Shown here piece by piece: positions 1 to 5,975 of a DNA stretch of 6,917 nt (its first letter is position 1; every line of letters starts with the position of its first letter). Location of the stretch: NCBI GenBank assembly GCA_946413945.1, contig CAMKMR010000091.1, positions 1 through 6,917 on the forward strand, read 5' to 3'. Source of the stretch: an uncultured Lachnospiraceae bacterium (lineage in GTDB: Bacteria; Bacillota; Clostridia; Lachnospirales; Lachnospiraceae). The notes below the pieces were generated by a model. That model saw only the letters and a list, made by a program, of their open reading frames with translations. It made no database searches and was not told where the DNA came from. Both the position numbers and the translations under genes were made by a program.

Positions 1-55
1 CGTGCTTAAAAAGCATTTATGGGAAGCACGCGACTTCAGTCGTGTGAGGCTTCAC
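1..55 (+). mobile_element. Probable right end of an IS200/IS605-family (TnpB-type) insertion sequence
   Basis: Bases 28-34 (acgcgac) and 39-45 (gtcgtgt) form a 7-bp stem with one G-U pair around the loop TTCA (35-38). An outer stem pairs GAAGC (23-27) with GCTTC (49-53), and the element would end near CTTCAC (50-55). As I recall the family, this is the look of IS200/IS605/IS1341 right ends: a subterminal hairpin with a GACTTYAGTC core, then a short TTCA-like end. In TnpB elements the same segment is the 3' end of the omega RNA, so the flanking DNA after base 55 would be its guide. The tnpB gene would lie upstream, outside the window. Support from neighbours: the encoded residues 1-16 do not look like PotD, whereas residues from about Y19 do. 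The exact junction is uncertain by a few bases. Confidence 0.6.
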
Positions 56-370
56 TATTATGAGCCAGAAGAAGGAACCAATGTCTGGTGCGACGGTATG
101 GTCATGACTACAGATTGTGAGGATACAGAACTGGCACAGGGATTTATGAATTTCATGACCGATCCTGAAAATGCTATGGTAAATTCTTCTTATGTTGGTT
201 ACACTTCACCAGTTAAGGAAGTATCTGCAGAACTTGCTGAAAGTGATTACGAAGGAGTTTCAGCTTACCAGCCAAATCTTACAGCAGAAAAGAATGAATC
301 TTTTGCTTATCAGGAACTTGATATAAAAGAATTCTACGCAGATCTTTGGACGAAAGTAAAATCTTATTAA
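2..370 (+). CDS. potD: C-terminal fragment of a polyamine (spermidine/putrescine) ABC-transporter substrate-binding protein, probably broken by an insertion
   Basis: The frame is open from the left edge, with a GTG at base 2, and ends at TAA 368-370. From about residue 19 it reads as the C-terminal lobe of PotD-type periplasmic/lipoprotein receptors: a PEEGTNVW segment followed by DGMVM, then the FMNFMTDPENA helix and an SSYVGYTSP segment, finishing with a short helix (FYADLWTKVK). In the family, the PEEG-x-W stretch contributes to the polyamine pocket and the protein hands substrate to the PotABC permease. Only ~105 of the usual ~350 residues are present. The first ~16 residues, translated from bases 2-50, are encoded by an IS605-like hairpin and do not resemble PotD. 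I infer the native gene is split by the element, so the N-terminal half and any signal peptide would lie upstream of it. If so, this is a pseudogene fragment rather than a functional receptor. A terminator follows directly, so potD would be the last gene of its operon. Confidence 0.75.
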   Translation: MLKKHLWEARDFSRVRLHYYEPEEGTNVWCDGMVMTTDCEDTELAQGFMNFMTDPENAMVNSSYVGYTSPVKEVSAELAESDYEGVSAYQPNLTAEKNESFAYQELDIKEFYADLWTKVKSY

Positions 371-381
371 TTAAAATTATT

Positions 382-424
382 AATGCCCTTGATATCGATG
401 TTGGATATCAAGGGTATTTTTTTT
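382..424 (+). terminator. Rho-independent terminator of the potD-like gene
   Basis: CCCTTGATATC (386-396) pairs perfectly with GATATCAAGGG (404-414) around a 7-base loop, extended by a G-U and A-T pairs at the base. Eight T residues follow (417-424). It begins 12 bases after the stop codon of the potD fragment. Confidence 0.9.
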
Positions 425-463
425 GGGGAATATCATTATTATTGGGATATCGTGGGTATTTTT
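404..463 (+). repeat. Degenerate tandem copy of the terminator 3' arm
   Basis: Bases 402-423 (TGGATATCAAGGGTATTT and more T) recur imperfectly at 443-463 (TGGGATATCGTGGGTATTTT). The second copy has no matching 5' arm of its own. It could compete for the arm at 386-396 with one wobble and one mismatch, or fold locally (TTGG-G-ATA 442-449 with TATCCAA 463-469). It looks like a partial duplication of the terminator. Confidence 0.45.
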
Positions 464-583
464 ATCCAACTTTTAAAGTTTGAATTTAAAAAAACTTAAA
501 ATCACAAAAACATCACCTTTTATTCGATGGATATTCATTGTAGGAAATTCTATAAAAAATTAATATAATTGAACCCCCGTTTG

Positions 584-592
584 TGATACAAT
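584..592 (+). promoter_or_regulatory. Putative extended -10 promoter of the AI-2E operon
   Basis: TGATACAAT fits the extended -10 pattern TG-N-TATAAT with one mismatch, and would start transcription near base 599, about 30 bases before the TTG. No good -35 lies 17 bp upstream. A perfect TATAAT at 564-569 is an alternative -10; its best -35 candidate (TTGTAG, 538-543) is 20 bp away. If the upstream -10 is used, the transcript would carry most of the inverted-repeat hairpin; if the downstream one is used, it would not. Confidence 0.4.
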
Positions 593-614
593 AAAGCTAT
601 CAAATATCGCGAAC

Positions 615-619
615 GGGGG
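615..619 (+). promoter_or_regulatory. Ribosome-binding site GGGGG for the TTG-started AI-2E gene
   Basis: The only purine-rich Shine-Dalgarno-like stretch ahead of the AI-2E family gene is GGGGG, nine bases before TTG 629-631. It is part of the 3' arm of the inverted repeat 572-621, so folding of the leader would hide it. The alternative start, ATG at 668, has no comparable site and would remove the K/R-rich N-terminal residues. Confidence 0.5.
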
Positions 620-628
620 TTTTTCGTT

Positions 629-2050
629 TTGAAAAACAGGTTTAATAAAAATGATTTAAAGAATGGTATGATCTTAACCATGTCGCTTTGTTGTGTGGTT
701 CTGTTCTCGATGCTTATTGGTAAAATAGGTGTTATATTTAAGGGCTTAGGATCTTTCCTAAAAGCCATGGCTCCATTTATGATAGGATGTGCTATAGCTT
801 TTCTCCTTAACCCAATTCATACTTTACTAAAAAAAGGATTTAATAAATTTTTCAAGAAGATAAAACGGTTGGATAAAAATTCAGCAAGAGTGTCCAATAT
901 TATGGCAGTGGTCTTTACCATGATCATATTTTTTGCTCTCATTATTGGACTTCTTGTTATTCTTGTTCCTGAATTAAAGGACAGTCTTGTAAAGCTTTAT
1001 GAAAAGATTCCACAGTATATAACAAACACTGAGGAATGGGCTGCAAAGAGACTTAAGGATAACGAACCACTTGAAAAATTGGTTAGCAGTTATCTTACTG
1101 ATTTTGAAAATGCCATCACAAAATTTTTTAACAGCAAGATAATCCCTAATATGGATACTATAGTTACAGCGGTTTCAACAGGAATTATAGGCGGTGTAAA
1201 GGTTGTTATAAACTTTGTTATCGGATGTATCGTCGCTGTATATATCCTGGCTTCTAAGGATAAACTTTCTAGTCAGGGAAAGAAATGGATCTTCTCATTT
1301 TTTGGAAAGAAAAAAGGAACTAAAGCTTTAGAAGTTCTTGATTATGTTAATTCAGTATTTGGAGGCTTTATAAATGGTAAGATAGTTGATTCTATAATTA
1401 TTGGTATTCTTTGTGCCATTTTCTGTAAAGCTGTATCAATGCCATATGCAACTCTTATAAGTGTGGTAATAGGTTTTACAAATATCATTCCTTTCTTCGG
1501 ACCATTTATTGGTGCTATACCTTCGGCAATACTTGTACTTGTTGAAAGTCCTAAGATGTGTATCGTCTTTGTAATATTTGTATTAATACTTCAGCAGTTT
1601 GATGGAAATATCCTTGGACCGCTTATCCTCGGAGATTCTACCGGACTTTCTGGACTCTGGGTACTTTTTGCTATCATAGTTGGTGGGGATCTCTTTGGAT
1701 TCCCGGGCATGATACTTGGTGTTCCAGTATTTGCTTGTATTTATACACTTCTTACTATCGTTCTTCGAGATAGTTTAAAGAAGAGGGGGCTTACAAATGC
1801 CACTGACTTTTACAGTGATCTAAGGGGATTCACTGAGGAAGGAAGGCCAATTAGGGGTGAAAAGAAAAAGCGAGAATCTGCAAAGAACAGAAAAAAGAGG
1901 ATGCTCGCTGCAGCGGCATTGGAAAGGGCGAAGGAAAAGACAGGTGAGTTTGCTCATTTGGGAGAGACATTTACAGAGAAACTCGCTCATAAACATGAAA
2001 ACATTAATGAGGGTCAGGAAGAAGAAAAAAAGGATAAAGATAAAGAATAG
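629..2050 (+). CDS. AI-2E family transporter (UPF0118/PF01594), polytopic membrane protein
   Basis: This 473-residue integral membrane protein has about eight hydrophobic segments: roughly residues 14-32, 46-63, 90-113, 180-207, 250-268, 272-300, 305-323 and 343-378. A soluble stretch (114-175) follows the third. Family signatures are visible near 282-298 (GFTNIIPFFGPFIGAIP), 325-335 (DGNILGPLILG) and 352-368 (GGDLFGFPGMILGVPVF). Members of the family have been linked to autoinducer-2 export, Na+/H+ exchange and general efflux, so the substrate here is not predictable. The start is TTG at 629 with GGGGG upstream. From about residue 405 a cytoplasmic tail of ~70 residues is strongly charged, first Lys/Arg-rich (411-424) and then Glu/Lys-rich to the end. 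The next gene begins 46 bases downstream with no terminator between, so the two are probably co-transcribed. Family assignment is strong; transported substrate unknown. Confidence 0.9.
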   Translation: MKNRFNKNDLKNGMILTMSLCCVVLFSMLIGKIGVIFKGLGSFLKAMAPFMIGCAIAFLLNPIHTLLKKGFNKFFKKIKRLDKNSARVSNIMAVVFTMIIFFALIIGLLVILVPELKDSLVKLYEKIPQYITNTEEWAAKRLKDNEPLEKLVSSYLTDFENAITKFFNSKIIPNMDTIVTAVSTGIIGGVKVVINFVIGCIVAVYILASKDKLSSQGKKWIFSFFGKKKGTKALEVLDYVNSVFGGFINGKIVDSIIIGILCAIFCKAVSMPYATLISVVIGFTNIIPFFGPFIGAIPSAILVLVESPKMCIVFVIFVLILQQFDGNILGPLILGDSTGLSGLWVLFAIIVGGDLFGFPGMILGVPVFACIYTLLTIVLRDSLKKRGLTNATDFYSDLRGFTEEGRPIRGEKKKRESAKNRKKRMLAAAALERAKEKTGEFAHLGETFTEKLAHKHENINEGQEEEKKDKDKE

Positions 2051-2084
2051 ACTTTTTTTACGAACCTGATAAAAGGAATGAAAT

Positions 2085-2090
2085 AGGAGG
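2085..2090 (+). promoter_or_regulatory. Ribosome-binding site AGGAGG fixing the start at ATG 2097
   Basis: A perfect AGGAGG ends six bases before ATG 2097. The frame also contains an in-frame TTG at 2091, but that abuts the AGGAGG and cannot be the start. Confidence 0.85.
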
Positions 2091-2096
2091 TTGCTT

Positions 2097-2999
2097 ATGT
2101 CAGAGAGAACAGCTTATAACAACAAGGAAATGCTTGAGTGGACTGCGTACTTTTCGGACTATATGAATACAAGCCCGGAAAAGATCAAGATGATCAATAT
2201 CTGCGGTAAGGACAAAAATATTGTTCCAACTATTCAGACTCATAAGAGGGTTATGATATTTGTAGATTCTACTCATGAGAATCTTTTCTATGATCTTTGG
2301 GAAAAGGGGCTTGGAGAATATGAAGTATATTTTGCAGAAGGACTGATTCCAAATGATAATGTTAAAGAAGCACGTATCATGGATCTTGCAAATAAGAAGA
2401 TCAAGGTGCCATCGGTTGTATTTATAGTTAATGAAAATACAAGAGAGAGTTACCGGATCGGTATGAAGAATGAATTCTTCAGCAAGGGTACAGTTAAGTA
2501 TGTAGGTCATGAAATAAGAGCTGTCATCATGAGTATGTTAGGGGTTGATACTCAGGATACTATTGCTATAGTAAGTGGTGAGACTATCGTTATTGAGTCT
2601 GCATTTGCGGCTCCTGATGGAACTATCATTGCAGTTGAGCCTGATGAACAGGATATGAAGACTATGGAGGAAAATGTTACTAAGTTCGGACTTAATAATG
2701 TACTTATTGTACCAGATCTTTCAGATGAAAGTCTCGAAAAGATGCCTGTTCCACGTCTTTCATTTATAGTAGCAACTAAATACCTTGAAAGAGATATAGA
2801 AAGACTGCTTAAGAAAAACGATAAAATGCAGTTTGTCATATATACATTGGAGTTAGATGTACTTTCACAGATTAAGGGAATCTTTGAAAGACATAATATA
2901 AAGAATATGGAAGTAACTCAGATCACTGTAAGTAAGACAGATAAAAACAGTGTATTTGTTACACAGCCTTCACCATGGCTCATTACAGGAGAGATTTAA
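2097..2999 (+). CDS. CbiE/CbiT-like (precorrin-6Y methyltransferase-related) protein with eroded SAM-binding motifs
   Basis: This 300-residue soluble protein starts at ATG 2097. By eye, residues ~36-128 follow the C-terminal half of CbiE: an HGRD-like ICGKDKN, HKRVMIFVD, then YEVYFAEGL where CbiE has VYVGENLSYPDE, then VPSVVFIVNEN. Residues ~137-300 follow CbiT: HEIRAVIMSML, IESAFAAPDGTIIAVEPDE, a KFGLNNVLIVPD segment, VTQITVSK and the terminal SPWLITGE. In CbiET/CobL these domains methylate the corrin ring at C5 and C15 using SAM. Here the first half of CbiE is absent, and the CbiT glycine-rich motif I (D-x-G-x-G-x-G) is replaced by AIVSGET (157-163). The later GG loop also reads IVATK (224-228), although the acidic E181 is kept. 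No other cobalamin gene is nearby. I infer a Rossmann-fold relative that probably no longer methylates precorrin; automatic annotation as a cobalamin enzyme would be doubtful. Likely second gene of the AI-2E operon. Confidence 0.65.
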   Translation: MSERTAYNNKEMLEWTAYFSDYMNTSPEKIKMINICGKDKNIVPTIQTHKRVMIFVDSTHENLFYDLWEKGLGEYEVYFAEGLIPNDNVKEARIMDLANKKIKVPSVVFIVNENTRESYRIGMKNEFFSKGTVKYVGHEIRAVIMSMLGVDTQDTIAIVSGETIVIESAFAAPDGTIIAVEPDEQDMKTMEENVTKFGLNNVLIVPDLSDESLEKMPVPRLSFIVATKYLERDIERLLKKNDKMQFVIYTLELDVLSQIKGIFERHNIKNMEVTQITVSKTDKNSVFVTQPSPWLITGEI

Positions 3000-3090
3000 A
3001 AGCTGCAATGAGTATAGTTGTTAAGTGTAGGATAAAACGGACATAGATTCAGTAATTTGTTGTTGAAAAGTTCGCAAAAAAATGCATATT

Positions 3091-3133
3091 AAAAAAAGTC
3101 GGGTTGCAGTGAGTTTCATTGCAACCCTTTTTT
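3091..3133 (+). terminator. Intrinsic terminator, near symmetrical, after the AI-2E/CbiET-like operon
   Basis: GGGTTGCAGTGA (3101-3112) pairs with TCATTGCAACCC (3116-3127) around a 3-base loop, with one G-U pair. Six T residues follow (3128-3133) and seven A residues precede (3091-3097), so it could work in both directions. It lies ~100 bases after the operon's last stop and ~80 bases before the kinase gene. A weak promoter-like pair just upstream (TTGAAA 3063-3068, TATTAA 3087-3092) means it could also sit in the kinase leader. Confidence 0.85.
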
Positions 3134-3210
3134 GATGAGATGAGAAAGTTGAGAGGTCAGATATCTTAAGGATATTGAAATAATAAAAAACAATTAACAG
3201 GGGCGAAGAT

Positions 3211-5115
3211 ATGGATAAGAAAAATAAGAATTTTATAGTAAGGTTGCTAGTTGCAGTAAGTATTTTATGTATTATGGTCCAGGTCGTATATTTTACAAAC
3301 AGTAACTGTTCCTTAAAAAACGCAGCTTGTAAAGGGGCTTATATGGAAGTAAATGGCAGGGACATAAATAATAAGATTTATGCTTTGGATGGACAGTGGA
3401 ATTACTATCCACAGATATTTTTAGGACAGGCAATAAGAAATAAAGAAAAGGAAAATCCCGTAAGTGTTGAGGTACCCAAGGCGCTGGGTAAAGAAAAAGA
3501 TATAAGGGCAAGGAATTCTTCTTATGGTAGTTATGAAATAAATATTATTGTGGAGGATACGGGACAATATATGCTTTCAATCCCCTATATTTCCAGTGCA
3601 TATAGACTTTATATCAATGGAGAATATATTGGTGGAGTTGGGACAGTTGGAAAGAATTCAGGAGATGAAAGAGGAGCCTATCATGCGAAGAATTATCTTT
3701 TTACTACAAAGAGAGATCTAATAAATATTGTGATAGAAGTATCAAATTTCACCTGCGTAAAAGGTGGTATAATAGATGATATTTATTTTGGAACTGTTGA
3801 TAATATCTCGAAATATACGATGAATAAGACGATAAATGACACGCTTACGGTGGGAATGTTGATAGCTTTCGGAGTATTTCCACTATTACTATTAAATAAG
3901 GATAATAAAGTAAAGTCTGGTGTTTTTTTTACAGGCTTTTGTTTTAGCAGCGCAGTGTTTGCTTTTTTGATCAAACATAACATAGGGGGGATTCATTTCT
4001 TTGAGATGAGTCTTTCCTTTTTGGTAAAGGCGGAATTTTGCAGCCTGATGATAATGCTGACCTTTATATATGAATTTTTAAAACTTGTATATCCTTATGA
4101 TAAAAAGAAAGACAGGACAAAGTTTATACTCATCGTAAATCTGATTTATCTTATAGGAATATTTCATATAAAAAATATGCTGGTCTTTAAGCTGGTAGGA
4201 AATCTTTATTCTTTGATACTGCTAGTAAATGCACTGGTTTCTCTTAGGGTTATAGTAAGAAGCATGAAGGAAAAAAAGAGATATGCAATATTCTCTTTTA
4301 TGGGGATCATGGTGTTTTTGCTGCTGGGCTTAGTAGAGATATTTGCCTTGGAAACGGGTGGGGCTATGAGACTCTATCTAAAAGATAATCTTTATAATAT
4401 AGGCTTATTATTCTTTGTCTTATGTCATATAAATATTTTTCTTATGGATATAGATCAGGCTTATGAAAATGCAGCTTTGGCGGACAGGATGGAGATTTCA
4501 TTTTTACATGCTCAGATAGCGCCGCACTTTCTTTTTAACACATTAAATAATCTCTTTATCTTAATGGATCAGGATCTAAAAAAAGCAAAGGATCTCTTGA
4601 TAAATCTTACTGATTTTTTAAAAGTTAAATATAAATTTGATTATAGAAAAATGAATGATTATAAGCTGCGGGATGAGGTTGATTTTCTTAAGTCTTATAC
4701 AGCTATTGAAAACTATAGAAGAGATGGGAAAGTGAAATTACATTTTTATTTTGAAGACCAGGATCTAAATATTAAAGAAGAGATAAAAGACAGCTTAAAT
4801 TTTAGTTTTCAGCCTATGATCCTGCAGCCACTGGTAGAAAATTCTATAAGACATGGCTTTAGGTCGGAAATTCTTGATATAATAATTCATGTTAAAAAGA
4901 TAGGAAAATATCTGGAGTTTATTGTGGAAGATAATGGAGCCGGTATGCCGGATATTAAAGTTAAAATGCTTAACAAGGCCATAAGTAAAGGCGTTGGGAT
5001 CAGCAATATAAATTACAGGCTTTCAAAAAATTGTGGAGAAAAGCTTCATTTTGAAAGTGAGATAGGACAGGGGACAAAGATAAGTTTTAAATATAGGATG
5101 GAGGAAGCTGCATGA
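3211..5115 (+). CDS. Sensor histidine kinase: extracytoplasmic ligand domain, 7TM (DISM-like) and LytS-type HisKA/HATPase
   Basis: This 634-residue membrane kinase is preceded by a modest site (AGGGGCG, 3199-3205) before ATG 3211. A signal-anchor helix (~9-28) leads to an outside domain of ~170 residues (35-205). That domain has the LDGQWNYY, SSYGSYEI, YRLYINGEYIGGVG and VIEVSNF elements of a galactose-binding-like jelly roll. Seven hydrophobic helices follow at about 212-228, 236-254, 270-290, 305-320, 327-347, 359-380 and 394-412: the 7TM-DISM layout. The cytoplasmic part is a LytS/YehU-type kinase (His_kinase, PF06580): phospho-acceptor H439 in QIAPHFLFNTLN, N-box with E543/N544, G1 DNGAG (574-578), G2 GVG (594-596) and GQGT (619-622). 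All expected catalytic residues are present. The stop overlaps the regulator start by four bases (ATGA), indicating translational coupling. The ligand is unknown; the domain would suit a carbohydrate or other small molecule better than an AgrD-type peptide. Its Leu/Ile codons (TTA, CTG, ATA) look unlike those of the AI-2E gene. Confidence 0.9.
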   Translation: MDKKNKNFIVRLLVAVSILCIMVQVVYFTNSNCSLKNAACKGAYMEVNGRDINNKIYALDGQWNYYPQIFLGQAIRNKEKENPVSVEVPKALGKEKDIRARNSSYGSYEINIIVEDTGQYMLSIPYISSAYRLYINGEYIGGVGTVGKNSGDERGAYHAKNYLFTTKRDLINIVIEVSNFTCVKGGIIDDIYFGTVDNISKYTMNKTINDTLTVGMLIAFGVFPLLLLNKDNKVKSGVFFTGFCFSSAVFAFLIKHNIGGIHFFEMSLSFLVKAEFCSLMIMLTFIYEFLKLVYPYDKKKDRTKFILIVNLIYLIGIFHIKNMLVFKLVGNLYSLILLVNALVSLRVIVRSMKEKKRYAIFSFMGIMVFLLLGLVEIFALETGGAMRLYLKDNLYNIGLLFFVLCHINIFLMDIDQAYENAALADRMEISFLHAQIAPHFLFNTLNNLFILMDQDLKKAKDLLINLTDFLKVKYKFDYRKMNDYKLRDEVDFLKSYTAIENYRRDGKVKLHFYFEDQDLNIKEEIKDSLNFSFQPMILQPLVENSIRHGFRSEILDIIIHVKKIGKYLEFIVEDNGAGMPDIKVKMLNKAISKGVGISNINYRLSKNCGEKLHFESEIGQGTKISFKYRMEEAA

Positions 5116-5873
5116 AGGTTGTAATAGTAGATGATGAGATCAATTCAGTAAATTATATTAGTGAAAATTTAAAAAGATATGAAGGCGTAGAAGTGCTAAA
5201 AACATTTACAGATCCTGTGGATGCGCTGGCTTTTCTTATTAGAAATGATTGTGACCTGCTTTTCCTTGATATTGAAATGCCAGGCATCAGTGGTTTATAT
5301 ATAGCAGAACAGGTGGTGCTTCTTAAACCAAAGACAAAATTCTGCTTTATTTCAGCCTATAATGAAGGAGCATTGAAAGCTTTTGAACTGAATGCTCTTG
5401 ATTATATACAGAAGCCATTTGATAAAGAAAGGTTTGATATATGTATAAAGAGATATCTGGCTTCAGAAAATAATAATGATAGCATCTCAGAAAGGGAACA
5501 AAAGACACTGGCTTTATCAGATGTGAATCAGGCTGTAGATTACAGTTTAAATATGATATGCGGTTATGATGATGAGAATATAGTGATAATAAATATCGCA
5601 GATATCTATTATTTTGAAGTTATAAATAGTGTGGTCTATATTCATACAAAAAGCAATGTGTATAGAGCAAATAAGCCGCTTTCTTTTTATGAAGAAAAGC
5701 TTAAAGAACATTATTTCTTTAAAACACATAAGAGTTATCTGGTAAATCTATCGAAAGCGGATCATTTTAGTCCTAGGATTACTTATACTTATGATATGTT
5801 CTTTAAGGATATTGAGGACGTGGTGCCGGTATCAAGGTCGAAGGTGAAGGAATTGAAGGAGTATTTTAATTAA
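5112..5873 (+). CDS. LytTR-family two-component response regulator (AgrA/LytR type)
   Basis: This is a 253-residue cytoplasmic DNA-binding regulator. A receiver domain (1-~117) has the acidic pair D7/D8, phospho-acceptor D53 in LFLDIEMPG, S81 at the Thr/Ser switch position and K101 in the IQKPF segment: a complete active site. A short linker (118-145) joins a LytTR domain (~150-250) with YYFEVINSVVYIHT, FFKTHKSYLVNLSKADHF and VVPVSRSKVKELKEYF. LytTR domains bind direct repeats through a beta-fold and usually activate transcription. The start overlaps the kinase stop by four bases and has GGAGG at 5100-5104, inside the kinase gene, so it is surely the kinase's partner. No agrB/agrD-like genes, bacteriocin or transporter genes adjoin it, so its regulon is not evident. 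The gene downstream, with repeats near its promoter, is one candidate target (inference). Confidence 0.93.
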   Translation: MKVVIVDDEINSVNYISENLKRYEGVEVLKTFTDPVDALAFLIRNDCDLLFLDIEMPGISGLYIAEQVVLLKPKTKFCFISAYNEGALKAFELNALDYIQKPFDKERFDICIKRYLASENNNDSISEREQKTLALSDVNQAVDYSLNMICGYDDENIVIINIADIYYFEVINSVVYIHTKSNVYRANKPLSFYEEKLKEHYFFKTHKSYLVNLSKADHFSPRITYTYDMFFKDIEDVVPVSRSKVKELKEYFN

Positions 5874-5907
5874 ACAAGTAGTTCGATTATAAGGGCTTTT
5901 GATGAAT

Positions 5908-5956
5908 TGCCGCCGCACACTCGTGACTTTAGTCGTGAGTTAGGCGGCATTTTCTT
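5908..5956 (+). terminator. Compound hairpin terminator with an IS605-like core
   Basis: The outer stem TGCCGCC (5908-5914)/GGCGGCA (5943-5949) encloses the inner stem ACTCGTGAC (5919-5927)/GTCGTGAGT (5932-5940), which has two adjacent G-U wobble pairs and the loop TTTA (5928-5931). A short, interrupted T tract follows (5950-5953, 5955-5956). It is the only candidate terminator for the kinase-regulator operon, 34 bases past the stop. The inner stem-loop (GAC-TTTA-GTCGTGAG) strongly resembles the hairpin at 28-45. Confidence 0.7.
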
Positions 5957-5975
5957 GAAAAGATAATTATCCGGG

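Larger units (their letters stand above)
572..621 (+). repeat. Long inverted repeat around the AI-2E gene promoter/leader
   Basis: AACCCCCGTT (572-581) is the exact reverse complement of AACGGGGGTT (612-621). With two G-U pairs the helix extends inward to 17 bp (572-588 with 605-621), leaving a 16-base loop (589-604). T-rich sequence (620-624, 627-630) follows, so read as RNA from upstream it resembles an intrinsic terminator. The 3' arm contains the GGGGG that must serve as ribosome-binding site for the TTG start at 629. Read as DNA, the arms flank a promoter-like -10 about 40 bp apart, centre to centre. It could therefore be a terminator/attenuator, an RBS-sequestering hairpin or an operator; the sequence alone does not decide. 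The rest of 425-571 is AT-rich and holds only the degenerate terminator copy and a small palindrome (AACTTT-T-AAAGTT, 468-480). Confidence 0.7.

Noticed and set aside
1857..2069. 70-codon + strand frame overlapping the end of the AI-2E gene
   Set aside because: It is a shifted reading of the Lys/Glu-rich tail with no RBS.
2100..2510. 136-codon open frame on the - strand
   Set aside because: It is fully antisense to the CbiET-like gene, which has a perfect RBS and readable homology; the reverse product is Cys/Ile-rich and unlike any family.
2097..2999. Assignment as a working cobalamin enzyme (cbiET/cobL)
   Set aside because: The glycine-rich SAM motif and the CbiE N-terminal half are missing and there is no cobalamin gene context.
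3008..3046. 12-codon frame starting ATG 3008 as a possible signalling peptide gene for the kinase
   Set aside because: No ribosome-binding site, very short, no AgrD-like features, and it lies before the operon terminator.
3161..3175. Inverted repeat ATATC-TTAAG-GATAT upstream of the kinase gene as an operator
   Set aside because: Five-base AT-rich arms are expected by chance here, and no convincing promoter is positioned with it.
5902..5943. 13-codon reading frame (ATG 5902, TAG 5941) with AAGGG at 5891-5895
   Set aside because: It lies entirely within the compound hairpin, so its sequence is explained by stem pairing; no peptide family is recognisable.
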